Source: Suttonella ornithocola
GTDB lineage: Bacteria; Pseudomonadota; Gammaproteobacteria; Cardiobacteriales; Cardiobacteriaceae
Direction: 5' to 3'
Length of the DNA: 33,177 nucleotides
Assembly: GCF_001889065.1 (NCBI RefSeq)
Contig: NZ_LWHB01000064.1
Span: forward strand, 1 to 33,177
In this document: piece after piece, positions 14,846-23,381 of the stretch
How positions within the stretch are numbered: position 1 is the first letter of the stretch
Layout: each line of letters opens with the position of its first letter
Program-made: the position numbers and the translations under genes
Notes under the pieces: model-generated
What the model was told of the DNA's origin: nothing
Databases searched by the model: none
Seen by the model: the letters and a program-made list of their open reading frames with translations, nothing else

Positions 14846-16615
14846 ATGGAATATCTACAAACTGATGTCGCCATTATCGGCGCTGGGGGAGCAGGTTTGC
14901 GCGCAGCTATTGAAATTGCTCGTAGTAATCCCAATGCAAAAATAGCACTGATTTCGAAGGTATATCCAATGCGTTCTCATACGGTTGCAGCTGAAGGTGG
15001 CGCAGCCGGGGTTATTAGAGAGGATGATTCTTTGGATAATCATTTTAATGATACGGTTTCTGGCGGAGATTGGCTGTGTGAACAAGATGTTGTGGAATAT
15101 TTTGTGGCGCATTGTACAGAGGAGATGGTTCAGCTAGAGCATTGGGGGTGTCCGTGGTCGCGCAGGGAAGATGGTCATGTGAATGTGCGCCGTTTTGGCG
15201 GCATGAAGATTCCACGCACGTGGTTTGCGGCGGACAAAACGGGTTTTCATATTCTTCATACACTGTTCCAAACATCTATTCAGTTTCCTAGTATTCAGCG
15301 ATTTGATGAGCATTTTGCGCTAGATTTGATTGTTGAAGACGGGAAGCTGCATGGCGTGCTAGCGTATGATGTGCAAAACGGTATTGTGCGAGCAATCCAA
15401 GCAAAAGCAGTGATTATTGCAACAGGCGGTGCAGGGCGTGTCTTCCGCTATAACACGAATGGTGGAATTGTAACCGGTGATGGAATGGCGCTGGCTTATC
15501 GCCATGGTGTACCGCTTCGGGATATGGAATTTGTGCAATATCACCCAACAGGGCTACCGGGTAGTGGTATTTTGATGACGGAAGGTTGTCGTGGTGAAGG
15601 AGGGATTTTAACCAATAAAGATGGTTATCGTTATTTACAAGATTATGGCTTAGGACCAGAAACACCTGTTGGCGAACCTAAAAATAAATATATGGAGTTA
15701 GGTCCTCGTGACCGATTAAGTCAGGCGTTTTATCACGAGTGGAAAGCTGGGCGGACAGTTGATTCTCCACGCGGCGCAGTCGTTAATCTAGATTTACGAC
15801 ATTTAGGAGAAGATTATATCAATGAACGTTTACCATTTATTCGTTCATTAGCTAAAAAATTTGTTGGGGTTGATCCTGTTTATGAGCCAATTCCAGTCCG
15901 CCCAACAGCACATTATACGATGGGCGGTATTGAAACAGATGGACGTTGTGCGACTCAAATGACAGGGCTATATGCCGTGGGTGAATGTTCTTCTGTTGGT
16001 ATTCACGGTGCAAACCGTTTGGGTTCTAATTCTTTGGCAGAACTTTCAGTCTTTGGCAAGGTAGCAGGTGAAGATGCGCTGAAATATGCGCAGTCTGTTG
16101 AGTATGCAACAGATACGCAGCATTTTGAGCAGTTAGCGAAAGCTGCTTATCAGCCGTATTTAGATTTGCTTAATCGAACAGATGGAACAGAAAAACCTGC
16201 TGATATTCGCAATGCTTTGGGCGAAATGATGGAAGCGGAAATTGGCATTTATCGTAGTAAGGAAAACTGTGAGAGAGCACGGCAAGCGATTGAGCAATTA
16301 AAGCAACGTTATAAGAATGTCAAGGTAACCGATCATAGTGATACGTTTAATACAGATTGGTTGACCACGATTGAGCTAGGGTATTTGATTGATGTGGCTG
16401 AAGCGATGATTTATTCCGCTGACGCTCGCACGGAGTCTCGAGGTTCTCACCAACGCTTAGATTATCCAGATAGGGATGATGAAAATTTCCTGAAACATAC
16501 TTTGGCGTATTATCGCGTTGGTGAACCGCCGAAAATTGAGTATAGCAGCGTTAAAATTACAAAATCCCAACCTGCGCAACGGGTTTACGGTGCAGCAGGC
16601 GAAAAAGCCCATTAA
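14846..16615 (+). CDS. frdA: Fumarate reductase flavoprotein subunit FrdA
   Basis: Catalytic subunit of the quinol:fumarate reductase that ends anaerobic respiration on fumarate. Visible are the FAD-binding dinucleotide motif GAGGAG (12-17), RSHTVAAEGG with the FAD-linking His45, the substrate-site segments RRFGGMKIPRTWFAADKTGF and ELGPRDRLSQAF, and the catalytic region HYTMGGIETDGRC with GLYAVGECSSVGIHGANRLG. FrdA and SdhA are similar, but the closeness to E. coli FrdA and the adjacent two small membrane subunits of FrdC/FrdD type decide for fumarate reductase. AAAAGAGGCAAAT before the ATG is a good ribosome-binding site. Length of 589 aa is slightly shorter than E. coli FrdA. First gene of frdABCD. 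Confidence 0.97.
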   Translation: MEYLQTDVAIIGAGGAGLRAAIEIARSNPNAKIALISKVYPMRSHTVAAEGGAAGVIREDDSLDNHFNDTVSGGDWLCEQDVVEYFVAHCTEEMVQLEHWGCPWSRREDGHVNVRRFGGMKIPRTWFAADKTGFHILHTLFQTSIQFPSIQRFDEHFALDLIVEDGKLHGVLAYDVQNGIVRAIQAKAVIIATGGAGRVFRYNTNGGIVTGDGMALAYRHGVPLRDMEFVQYHPTGLPGSGILMTEGCRGEGGILTNKDGYRYLQDYGLGPETPVGEPKNKYMELGPRDRLSQAFYHEWKAGRTVDSPRGAVVNLDLRHLGEDYINERLPFIRSLAKKFVGVDPVYEPIPVRPTAHYTMGGIETDGRCATQMTGLYAVGECSSVGIHGANRLGSNSLAELSVFGKVAGEDALKYAQSVEYATDTQHFEQLAKAAYQPYLDLLNRTDGTEKPADIRNALGEMMEAEIGIYRSKENCERARQAIEQLKQRYKNVKVTDHSDTFNTDWLTTIELGYLIDVAEAMIYSADARTESRGSHQRLDYPDRDDENFLKHTLAYYRVGEPPKIEYSSVKITKSQPAQRVYGAAGEKAH

Positions 16616-16631
16616 GGCAGTGGAGAAAATC

Positions 16632-17381
16632 ATGAGCAAAACAATTACTTTAGAAGTCATGCGTTATCGTCCGGGTGTTGATGAAGCGCCTTGGCCACAA
16701 CCTTTCACGATTGAATGGACGCCAGATATGTCTATTCTTGATGCTTTACAATTGATTAAAGATGATTTTGAACCAGAGCTCGCCTACCGTTGGTCATGCC
16801 GAATGGAGGTCTGTGGTAGCTGTGGAATGGTGGTTAATGGGGAACCTAAGCTTGCCTGCTCGACTTTTGTGCGCGAATATGAAGCGGTTGGAAAAATTAC
16901 GATTGGCGCATTAGACCAAATGCCTATCGAGAAAGATTTAGTGGTGGACATCAATCCATTTATTGAAAAATTAGATAGTGTGAAGCCTTATATTGTGCGT
17001 CCTAATTCTGAAGCGGAAAAATCACTTAGCGAAGGCGAATATATCCAAACGCCAGCAGAATTAGCGAAGTTCAAACAATACACCATGTGTATTAACTGCT
17101 TGCTTTGTTATCAGGCTTGTCCACAGGTAGGAATAAATGCGGAGTTTTTAGGCCCAGCGGCAACGGCTCTAGCGCATCGCTATAATTTAGATAATCGTGA
17201 CCATGGTGAGAAAGCGCGTTTGAAGCGTATGAATGATGAAAATGGTATTTGGCCGTGTACATTTGTTGGTTATTGTTCAGAAGTTTGTCCAAAACATGTT
17301 GATCCCGCAGGCGCTATTCAGCAAGCGAAAGCAAAAGCTGTTCCTGTTTGGGCAAAAAATCTTATAAGCAAAGAGGGATAA
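16632..17381 (+). CDS. frdB: Fumarate reductase iron-sulfur subunit FrdB
   Basis: Carries electrons from the quinol site to FrdA through three Fe-S clusters. The [2Fe-2S] ligands are Cys56, 61, 64 and 76 (CRMEVCGSCG ... PKLAC). The [4Fe-4S] and [3Fe-4S] sites use CINCLLCYQACP (Cys153, 156, 159, 163) and Cys209, 215 and 219 (CTFVGYCSEVCP). The start MSKTITLEVMRYRPG has GTGGAGAAAATC in front and gives 249 aa; a longer open frame begins inside frdA but is not expected. The gap to frdA is 16 bp and to frdC 1 bp. Confidence 0.97.
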   Translation: MSKTITLEVMRYRPGVDEAPWPQPFTIEWTPDMSILDALQLIKDDFEPELAYRWSCRMEVCGSCGMVVNGEPKLACSTFVREYEAVGKITIGALDQMPIEKDLVVDINPFIEKLDSVKPYIVRPNSEAEKSLSEGEYIQTPAELAKFKQYTMCINCLLCYQACPQVGINAEFLGPAATALAHRYNLDNRDHGEKARLKRMNDENGIWPCTFVGYCSEVCPKHVDPAGAIQQAKAKAVPVWAKNLISKEG

Positions 17382-17382
17382 A

Positions 17383-17772
17383 ATGAGAAAGCCTTATCAT
17401 CATCGCCAACCTGATAATTGGTATACCCAAAATACGTTTTTTAAACTTTATATGCTACGTGAGCTTACCAGTGTGACAACTGCATTGGCTGCATTAAATC
17501 TGTTTTGGGGAATTGCAGCATTAGCAGGGTCATTTGATAGTTGGATGAGTTGGATTCATTTTCAAACCAATCCATTGATTATTCTGATTAACTTAATTGC
17601 GATTATTGCTTCGCTTTATAATAGTAAAACGTGGTTTGAAGCGATTCCAAAAGCGATGCCAATTCAAAGAGGAACAAAGTTTGTTCCTGCCAGTATTTTG
17701 ATTAAAGGTGCTTGGGGCACGTTTGCTGGTATTTTGATTGTTCTTATTATTTTTACCATTTTAGTGGCTTAG
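17383..17772 (+). CDS. frdC: Fumarate reductase membrane subunit FrdC
   Basis: One of two small membrane anchors that hold FrdAB to the inner membrane and form the quinol site. The 129-aa protein has three hydrophobic segments (about 28-48, 61-81, 104-128). The FrdC signature is the N-terminal FKLYMLRELTSV, matching FYRFYMLREGT of E. coli, followed by KTWFEAIPKAMPIQ. The N-terminal Tyr/Arg/Glu region is where Glu29 of E. coli FrdC contributes to the quinone site; the equivalent Glu is present in MLRELTS. The ATG follows the frdB stop by one base. Confidence 0.93.
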   Translation: MRKPYHHRQPDNWYTQNTFFKLYMLRELTSVTTALAALNLFWGIAALAGSFDSWMSWIHFQTNPLIILINLIAIIASLYNSKTWFEAIPKAMPIQRGTKFVPASILIKGAWGTFAGILIVLIIFTILVA

Positions 17773-17781
17773 GAGTCAGAA

Positions 17782-18132
17782 ATGAGTCAACATAAACATC
17801 TCAAACCACTTTATTGGGGCATCTTTTCAGCAGGTGGAACCATTGCTGCGCTGAGTTTAGCCAGTATTATTGCGGTTATTTGTATTGCGTTGCCTTTACG
17901 TTGGTTAGGAACACCTGAGGAGTTTTATTTTAATCTTCATGAGTGGGTCGCAAATAAATTTATCTTTTTGATATTAGCCGGCATTATTTTTACTTTACTT
18001 TGGCATGGCGTGCATCGGTTTTATTATATTTTGCATGATATGCATATTCATGTGGGAAATCGTACACGGTTATCGTTATATGGATTTGCTGTAGTCGCCT
18101 TTGTGATTACTTTATTGGTAGGTTGGTTCTAA
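17782..18132 (+). CDS. frdD: Fumarate reductase membrane subunit FrdD
   Basis: Second membrane anchor of fumarate reductase, 116 aa with three membrane segments (about 14-38, 55-75, 90-115). The FrdD landmarks KPLYWGIFSAGGTIAALS near the N-terminus and WHGVHRFYYILHDMHIHVGN after the second segment match E. coli FrdD (VFWGLFGAGG; CGLHRMHHAMHDLKIHV). AGGAGTCAGAA precedes the start, 9 bp after frdC. Last gene of the operon; two intrinsic terminators follow within 75 bp. Confidence 0.93.
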   Translation: MSQHKHLKPLYWGIFSAGGTIAALSLASIIAVICIALPLRWLGTPEEFYFNLHEWVANKFIFLILAGIIFTLLWHGVHRFYYILHDMHIHVGNRTRLSLYGFAVVAFVITLLVGWF

Positions 18133-18142
18133 TAATAAACCT

Positions 18143-18181
18143 TTACTGCAACACTCCCCCAATTCAGTTGCAGTAATTTTT
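18143..18181 (+). terminator. First terminator of frdABCD
   Basis: A perfect 10-bp stem TTACTGCAAC/GTTGCAGTAA with a 14-nt loop, followed by TTTTT. It begins 10 bp past the frdD stop. Confidence 0.88.
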
Positions 18182-18207
18182 GACCAGTAATTTTGCTGGT
18201 CTTTTTT
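18182..18207 (+). terminator. Second, tandem terminator of frdABCD
   Basis: GACCAG and CTGGTC form a 6-bp stem around an AATTTTG-type loop, with extra A/T pairing inside, followed by TTTTTT. It starts immediately after the T-run of the first terminator. Confidence 0.85.
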
Positions 18208-18214
18208 ATTGTCT

Positions 18215-18345
18215 GAGACCTTTGCAAACCCCTAAAAATAGAGAAATTTCAATTTTTTAAATTCTAAAAGTATATTAAAATCATAGTATTAATTTTTCTG
18301 CTAGTGGTAAAAAATTCGTGTGAAATGGAATTTTGCAAAGGTCTC
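18215..18345. mobile_element. Family A miniature element, copy 2 (131 bp, inverted)
   Basis: Ends GAGACCTTTGCAAA and TTTTGCAAAGGTCTC are perfect inverted repeats. It is flanked by the 5-bp direct repeat TGTCT (18210-18214 and 18346-18350). Orientation is opposite to the copy at 12474. It lies just past the frd terminators. No open frame. Confidence 0.9.
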
Positions 18346-18366
18346 TGTCTAAATTTTTGGTGACTT

Positions 18367-18472
18367 TATAGCCAACTTCCCAAAAAATGCATACAACGTT
18401 AACTTAATATCTAATTTGAAAACAGTGCATTATCCATAAGCAGTGTATGCTTTTTTCGGGAACCCTGCTATA
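18367..18472. mobile_element. Family B miniature element, intact copy (106 bp)
   Basis: Left end TATAGCCAACTTCCCAAAAA; right end, read inward, TATAGCAGGGTTCCCGAAAA: imperfect inverted repeats of about 21 bp. The interior matches the interrupted copy at 12392-12633. It sits 21 bp beyond the family A copy and 12 bp from the stop of the convergent propeller gene. Confidence 0.82.
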
Positions 18473-18484
18473 GTATGCGAAAAG

Positions 18485-19612
18485 TTAGTAGCAAACGGTG
18501 TTGGCGGTATTCATACGAATGAGTCCAATCTGAGCGATGCCTTTTAGTTCGATATCGGGGAGGGATTGGCGCTTTTGAAGATCGTAGCGATGAAAAGTGC
18601 GCGAGCGTTCTGTGCCAAATAGAAGAACTTTGCTATCGCCACTGACCCACATATCCGCAATGTTTTGTTCGTAGCCAAAGCGGAAAACGATATTATCCTC
18701 AAGGTTAGCAAAGGGATAGATACCTAAGGCTTGATCGCCACCAACAATCAGATATTGGTCGAGCCAACCGGTTTTGAATTGGCGAGGCGGAAAGCCAATG
18801 TTGTAATCAATCGGCTGTTCGCTGTGGTTTAGGTCGTAGATTTTAAGTTGTCCGCGTTTGTCGCCAAAGATGACGTGGCGAGTGCCGTTATCAATGTAGG
18901 GTTCAACCATGCGCTCGTTAAGCGGGCGCGAGTTATACATGTCACCGGTGCGGATGAGTTTACCCGTATCGTTGAAGTAAATCATGCCTTCGCCTGCATA
19001 GTAGGTGTTAAAGGCAATGACTTTGTCTTCAAAGCTCGGCGCGCCGCTGCCGAGTCCTCTGGTTTCGCCGATATCAATGGTTTGCCAACCTTCTTCGGGT
19101 TTATCTAGTCGATAGCGATAAATTAAGGGAGTATTTTCTTGCATGACCCATACGGTTTGGCTGTAGATGCTGAAGATGGTATTAAATCGGGTATAGAGGT
19201 TTTGAAAGGGTTTGTCGATAACGGTGAGTTTTCCCGTTTGGTAGTTTAAAACGGCGATGTTTTTTTCTAACACGATGCCAAGTTTTTGGCTGTTAGGAAA
19301 GAAGAGTAGACGATAAACTGCGCTAGGCATCGGGTGGCGAGTAATTTTCCGCGTCGTTAGTTCAATGGTATAAAGCGCGTGATCAACTTTATCGCTAAAG
19401 GCAAGGTAGGGTGCATCGGTGGCAGAGGCAAATATTCGTGCGGGAATGGGAATAGATAGGGTATCAATTTGCTTGCCTTGTTCGATATCGACAACGGCGA
19501 TGTTAGGAATGGCTTTGCCACTGATAAAGGCGTTTTTGGTTGGGGAGTAAAGGGAATCGGCAGCAAAGCTAAGGGTAGTAAAAAGGCTAAGAAGGATAAG
19601 TAAGGCACGCAT
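18485..19612 (-). CDS. Periplasmic beta-propeller-like protein of unknown function
   Basis: A Sec signal peptide (about 1-17, cleaved near SFAAD) leads a 375-aa protein made of repeated beta-rich blocks of about 40-50 residues, each with a hydrophobic strand and an aspartate/glycine turn (IAVVDIEQGKQIDTLSI; IAVLNYQTGKLTVID; HVIFGDKRGQLKIYDLN; VLLFGTERSRTFHRYDL). This looks like a WD40/YVTN-type propeller. No heme motif is present; the only Cys is in the C-terminal NTVCY. It starts 2 bp after the Sco1-type gene and shares its promoter, so a role in delivery or insertion of a metal centre is a reasonable guess but only a guess. Its base composition looks richer in G+C than the intergenic surroundings. 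Confidence 0.72.
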   Translation of the reverse strand: MRALLILLSLFTTLSFAADSLYSPTKNAFISGKAIPNIAVVDIEQGKQIDTLSIPIPARIFASATDAPYLAFSDKVDHALYTIELTTRKITRHPMPSAVYRLLFFPNSQKLGIVLEKNIAVLNYQTGKLTVIDKPFQNLYTRFNTIFSIYSQTVWVMQENTPLIYRYRLDKPEEGWQTIDIGETRGLGSGAPSFEDKVIAFNTYYAGEGMIYFNDTGKLIRTGDMYNSRPLNERMVEPYIDNGTRHVIFGDKRGQLKIYDLNHSEQPIDYNIGFPPRQFKTGWLDQYLIVGGDQALGIYPFANLEDNIVFRFGYEQNIADMWVSGDSKVLLFGTERSRTFHRYDLQKRQSLPDIELKGIAQIGLIRMNTANTVCY

Positions 19613-19614
19613 GA

Positions 19615-20196
19615 TTAGTCTTTTTGGTCTTCTTTGATAGCGGCTTCAACGCCTTTCCGGAGATTTTCCGCGCCAGATTGGTAGTCAAAGACGTCTATGA
19701 GTTTGCCTTTGCGATTGAGTAGGTAGATAAGGGTAGAGTGATAAACGGTGTAATTGCCTTTTTCTGGGAGATTCTCAGGGGCAACTTTTTTACCGTCTAT
19801 TTGATAGCCATAACTAGCGTTAAAGTTTTCAACGGCTTGGTCAGTGGCTGCGCGATTTCCTCTTAAGCCTAAGATGCGTTTGTCAAAGTATCCAATGTAT
19901 TTGGAAAGTAAATCTAGGTTATCGCGGTCAGGGTCGATGGTGATAAAGAGCATTTGGAGTCGCTCAGGATGCGCTATTTTGGCAAGCACTTGTTTGAAGT
20001 CGTATAAGGTGGTTGGGCAGACGTCTGGGCAATGGGTAAACCCAAAAGCAATGAGCTGATATTGGTTGGGAAAATCGGCTTGGGTAAGGGTTCTACCATC
20101 TGTGCTTTGAAGTTGGTATTGGTAGGTGGGTGCTGCAGTGGCGATTAAAGAAACACTTAGGTAAAGACTAAGGAGGACGCGGATGAGTGTTTTCAT
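19615..20196 (-). CDS. Sco1/SenC/PrrC family copper-binding thioredoxin-fold protein
   Basis: Sco proteins bind copper in the periplasm and help build the CuA centre of cytochrome oxidase, or act as thiol reductases. The N-terminal signal or anchor covers about 1-22. The copper site is complete: CPDVC (Cys56, Cys60) in AFGFTHCPDVCPTTLYDF and the distal His153 in NYTVYHSTLIYLL. The DPDRD motif after the third strand (ITIDPDRDN) is also typical. At 193 aa it has normal size. It is the first gene of a two-gene unit with the propeller protein and is preceded by an FNR-type site and a -10 element. Which enzyme it serves is not visible in this window. Confidence 0.92.
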   Translation of the reverse strand: MKTLIRVLLSLYLSVSLIATAAPTYQYQLQSTDGRTLTQADFPNQYQLIAFGFTHCPDVCPTTLYDFKQVLAKIAHPERLQMLFITIDPDRDNLDLLSKYIGYFDKRILGLRGNRAATDQAVENFNASYGYQIDGKKVAPENLPEKGNYTVYHSTLIYLLNRKGKLIDVFDYQSGAENLRKGVEAAIKEDQKD

Positions 20197-20224
20197 GGTT
20201 TTCCCCTAATGTTTGTATCGCTGT

Positions 20225-20266
20225 AGTATAAATTTGCCGCCCGTAGGCGGCATTGACTTGGGTCAA
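20225..20266 (-). promoter_or_regulatory. FNR-type promoter of the sco1-propeller unit
   Basis: The palindrome TTGACTTGGGTCAA (20253-20266) fits the FNR/Anr/Dnr/FixK consensus TTGAY-N4-RTCAA. On the minus strand TATACT (20230-20225) gives a predicted start near 20218, placing the palindrome centre at -41.5, the standard class II activator position. There is no -35 hexamer, as expected for an activator-dependent promoter. Between them lies GCCGCC-TACG-GGCGGC, a 6-bp hairpin that could also terminate pntB transcripts. Control by an FNR-family regulator is inferred. Confidence 0.7.
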
Positions 20267-21715
20267 TTAGTTTTTGCGGAGGTCTACCAGTATGGTGTCT
20301 ATGGTGGCTTTGGCATCACCAAAACACATATGGGTGTTTTCGTTGAAGAATAGCGGGTTTTGAACGCCTGCATAGCCAGCGTTCATTGAGCGTTTAAAGA
20401 CGACGACTTGTCGGGCTTTCCATACTTCAAGAACTGGCATACCAGCGATTGGACTGTTGGGGTCAGTTTGCGCGGCAGGATTGACGGTATCGTTGGCACC
20501 GATGACTAAGACTAAATCGGTATCTGGAAAATCTTCGTTGATTTCATCCATTTCTAATACGATGTCATAAGGCACTTTGGCTTCTGCGAGTAAGACGTTC
20601 ATATGCCCTGGTAAGCGTCCTGCAACTGGATGGATACCGAAGCGGACAGTTTTGCCTTTTTCGCGTAATAGCTTGGTAATTTCTGCTACAGGGTATTGGG
20701 CTTGCGCAACCGCCATGCCGTATCCAGGGTTAATGATAATGCTATCAGCTTCTTTTAGCGCTTCTGCAACCTCTTCGGTTGTCCATTCGCGATATTCGCC
20801 CATTTCTTCTTCGCTGCTGCTAGCGGTATTCCCAAAGCCACCCAGAATGACGGAAAGGAAAGAGCGGTTCATAGCTTTACACATGATGTAAGAAAGAATA
20901 GCACCGCTAGAGCCGACTAATGCACCCGTAACGATGAGTAAGTCGTTATTGAGCATGAAACCAGCTGCTGCTGCCGCCCAACCTGAATAGCTATTGAGCA
21001 TGGAGACGACAACAGGCATATCCGCACCACCAATACTCATGACGAGATGCCAGCCAAAGGCAAAGGCAATGAGCGTCATTAGGATAAGTAGGAACATAGA
21101 GCCATCTTTGGCAATGAATATCAGCATAAAGATGAAAGAGAGTGCAACGGCAGCAATATTCCATTTGTGTTTATGCGGTAGGACTAATGCAGCAGATTTG
21201 ACTTTGCCTTCTAATTTTCCCCATGCGACTAAGGAACCTGTGAAGGTAACTGCACCAATAAAGACGCCTAGAAAGACTTCAGCTAGGTGGATGGTATGTA
21301 ATGCGCCGTGTGCGGTTGTTTCGGCCATGGCAAGCAAGGTTGCATTCGCATTGCTGATTTGCATGATTTCTACGGTATGCGCGCTATTGCCTAGGATAAA
21401 GCTGTTATAGCCGACAAAAACGGCGGCTAAGCCGACAAAGCTATGTAGCAAAGCAATCAGCTGTGGCATGCCAGTCATTTCTACTTTTTTGGCACGCCAT
21501 AAGCCGATAACCGCACCAATGAGCATGGCTAAAATTATCCAACCACGACTATGAACATCATCGGCATAAAAAAGCGTGGCAATAAGTGCTAGCACCATTC
21601 CAGTAATGCCGAGTTCGTTCCCGCGTTTGGCGGTTTCTTGTTTGGATAGTCTTGCTAGACTAAAGATGAATAAAATCGCGGCGACGATGTAAGCCAGTGT
21701 TTGAGATCCTGTCAT
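20267..21715 (-). CDS. pntB: NAD(P) transhydrogenase subunit beta PntB
   Basis: Proton-translocating transhydrogenase couples proton entry to hydride transfer between NADH and NADP+. PntB supplies membrane domain dII (about 1-270, nine or so membrane helices, including the region HLVMSIGGADMPVVVSMLNS) and the NADP(H)-binding dIII. The dIII domain carries the characteristic GYGMAVAQAQYPVAEI, HPVAGRLPGHMNVLLAEA and DLVLVIGANDTVNPAAQ motifs and ends with NPLFFNENTHMCFGDAK. Length of 482 aa is typical of the gammaproteobacterial form. It starts 10 bp after pntA with a good GGAGAAA ribosome-binding site. Its stop touches the FNR-type palindrome of the next unit. Confidence 0.97.
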   Translation of the reverse strand: MTGSQTLAYIVAAILFIFSLARLSKQETAKRGNELGITGMVLALIATLFYADDVHSRGWIILAMLIGAVIGLWRAKKVEMTGMPQLIALLHSFVGLAAVFVGYNSFILGNSAHTVEIMQISNANATLLAMAETTAHGALHTIHLAEVFLGVFIGAVTFTGSLVAWGKLEGKVKSAALVLPHKHKWNIAAVALSFIFMLIFIAKDGSMFLLILMTLIAFAFGWHLVMSIGGADMPVVVSMLNSYSGWAAAAAGFMLNNDLLIVTGALVGSSGAILSYIMCKAMNRSFLSVILGGFGNTASSSEEEMGEYREWTTEEVAEALKEADSIIINPGYGMAVAQAQYPVAEITKLLREKGKTVRFGIHPVAGRLPGHMNVLLAEAKVPYDIVLEMDEINEDFPDTDLVLVIGANDTVNPAAQTDPNSPIAGMPVLEVWKARQVVVFKRSMNAGYAGVQNPLFFNENTHMCFGDAKATIDTILVDLRKN

Positions 21716-21725
21716 GTTTTTCTCC

Positions 21726-23273
21726 TTAGTCTTTGCGGAACATGGAAAGCATACGGCGCGTTACCGCAAAGCCGCCAAAGATATTGATGCTTACCAGTAG
21801 AATAGCGATAAAGGCTAGAAAGCTGGCGATAGCGCTACCGTGCCCGATTTGTAGTAGTGCACCGACAATGATAATGCCAGAAATGGCGTTAGTAACCGAC
21901 ATCAGCGGTGTGTGTAGCGCATGTGTTACGTTCCAAACGACGTAATAGCCAATCACGCACGCAAGTGCAAATACCATGAAATGGCTTAGAAATTCTGGCG
22001 GTGCTTTAGACAAAAAGGGAAATAAAAAGCCACTAATTGCGCTAATAATTATTAGTTTTTTACATCCTGATTTGGGTTTATTATCAGCTGTTGAGGTTTT
22101 TTCCGCTGGCGTAGCGTTTGGTGTGGCTTTTGGTGTAGCAGTTACCGAGATTTCAGGAGGTGGGAAGGTTAGTTCACCGTCTTTGACCACCGTCATATTG
22201 CGAATAATGCTATCTTCAAAGTTAATATCAATGTTTCCGTCTTTTTTCGGGGAAAGGAGTTTGGTGAGGTTAACGAGGTTGGTGGCGTATAGTTGTGAGG
22301 ATTGTCCGGCTAAGCGGTTAGCTAGGTCGGTATAGCCAATAATGGTTACGCCGTTATCGGTAACGATTTTTTCTCCAGCTACGGTGCATTCGCAGTTTCC
22401 GCCCGTTGCCGCTGCTAAATCGATAATTACGCTACCACGCTTCATGCTCTCAACCATTTCTTTGGTAATGAGCTTAGGGGCAGGTTTACCCGGAATGGCT
22501 GCTGTGGTAATGATAATATCGACTTGTTTGGCTTGCTCGGCAAAAAGTTTCATTTCTGCTTCGATAAATTCTTTACTCATGACTTTGGCATAGCCAGTAT
22601 TCACACCGCCATCGTCTTTTTCTTTGAAATCTAAGCGTAGAAACTCCCCGCCCATGGATTCAATTTGTTCAGCAACTTCTTCACGCGTATCGAAAGCGCG
22701 AACGATTGCGCCTAGTGATTTTGCCGCGCCAATCGCCGCTAGCCCAGCCACTCCAGCGCCAATGACTAATACTTGCGCAGGTGGCACTTTACCCGCAGCA
22801 GTAATTTGTCCAGTAAAAAAGCGACCAAAAGCATTTGCTGCCTCAATGACAGCGCGATAGCCACTAATGTTTGCCATAGAGGATAAGGCATCCATCGATT
22901 GTGCGCGGGAAATTCTCGGCACCATATCCATCGCGAGCACGGTGATTTTTCGTTTTGCCAATTTATCGACCAATGCTTGGTCTTGTCTTGGCCAGATAAA
23001 GCTGACTAGCGTGGTTCCGTCTTTAATTTGTGCGAGCTCGTCTTCTGTCGGTGGATTGATTTGATAAATCATTGGGCAAGCATAAATTTCTGAAAGCGGC
23101 ACTATGGCTGCCCCAGCTGCTTTGTAAGCCTCATCATCAAATTGTGCTGTCAGTCCAGCGCCTTCTGCAACGCAGACTTCAAATCCTAATTTGATTAACT
23201 CTTTTACCGTTTTAGGCGTAGCAGCAACTCGCGCTTCACCACTAAATGACTCTTTTGGAATACCGATTTGCAT
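21726..23273 (-). CDS. pntA: NAD(P) transhydrogenase subunit alpha PntA
   Basis: PntA provides the NAD(H)-binding dI domain (about 1-385) and three or four membrane helices (from about 405). The start MQIGIPKESFSGEARVAATP is standard. RQDQALVDKL and the Rossmann motif VLVIGAGVAGLAAIGAAKSL are clear, as is GYTDLANRLAGQSSQLYATN. Between domains there is a low-complexity TPKATPNATPAEKTSTADN linker followed by SGCKK. At 515 aa it is the single-chain (E. coli-type) alpha subunit. The 108-bp upstream gap to plsC holds a short CCGC/GCGG hairpin followed by TATTTTT on the minus strand, possibly a terminator for plsC. A promoter must lie in or near that gap, but none is convincing. Confidence 0.97.
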   Translation of the reverse strand: MQIGIPKESFSGEARVAATPKTVKELIKLGFEVCVAEGAGLTAQFDDEAYKAAGAAIVPLSEIYACPMIYQINPPTEDELAQIKDGTTLVSFIWPRQDQALVDKLAKRKITVLAMDMVPRISRAQSMDALSSMANISGYRAVIEAANAFGRFFTGQITAAGKVPPAQVLVIGAGVAGLAAIGAAKSLGAIVRAFDTREEVAEQIESMGGEFLRLDFKEKDDGGVNTGYAKVMSKEFIEAEMKLFAEQAKQVDIIITTAAIPGKPAPKLITKEMVESMKRGSVIIDLAAATGGNCECTVAGEKIVTDNGVTIIGYTDLANRLAGQSSQLYATNLVNLTKLLSPKKDGNIDINFEDSIIRNMTVVKDGELTFPPPEISVTATPKATPNATPAEKTSTADNKPKSGCKKLIIISAISGFLFPFLSKAPPEFLSHFMVFALACVIGYYVVWNVTHALHTPLMSVTNAISGIIIVGALLQIGHGSAIASFLAFIAILLVSINIFGGFAVTRRMLSMFRKD

Positions 23274-23381
23274 TCATTCTTCCTTTGCCAAAGCTTTAAA
23301 AATACCGCAGAGCGGAGAGAAAAATACCTTACACGTTTAATAAAAAAATGCAATGAAAAAAGAGATAAACGCAGATTGTAA

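Noticed and set aside
14846..18132. Succinate dehydrogenase instead of fumarate reductase
   Set aside because: The gene order A-B-C-D and the small FrdC/FrdD-type anchors, including MLREL and WHGVHRF motifs, match fumarate reductase; sdh operons put the anchor genes first.
20994..21410. Long open frame on the plus strand inside pntB (138 codons)
   Set aside because: Antisense to a clear pntB with conserved motifs; no signal, no start context and low-complexity composition. Treated as a shadow, like those inside pntA, frdA, ligA and ffh.
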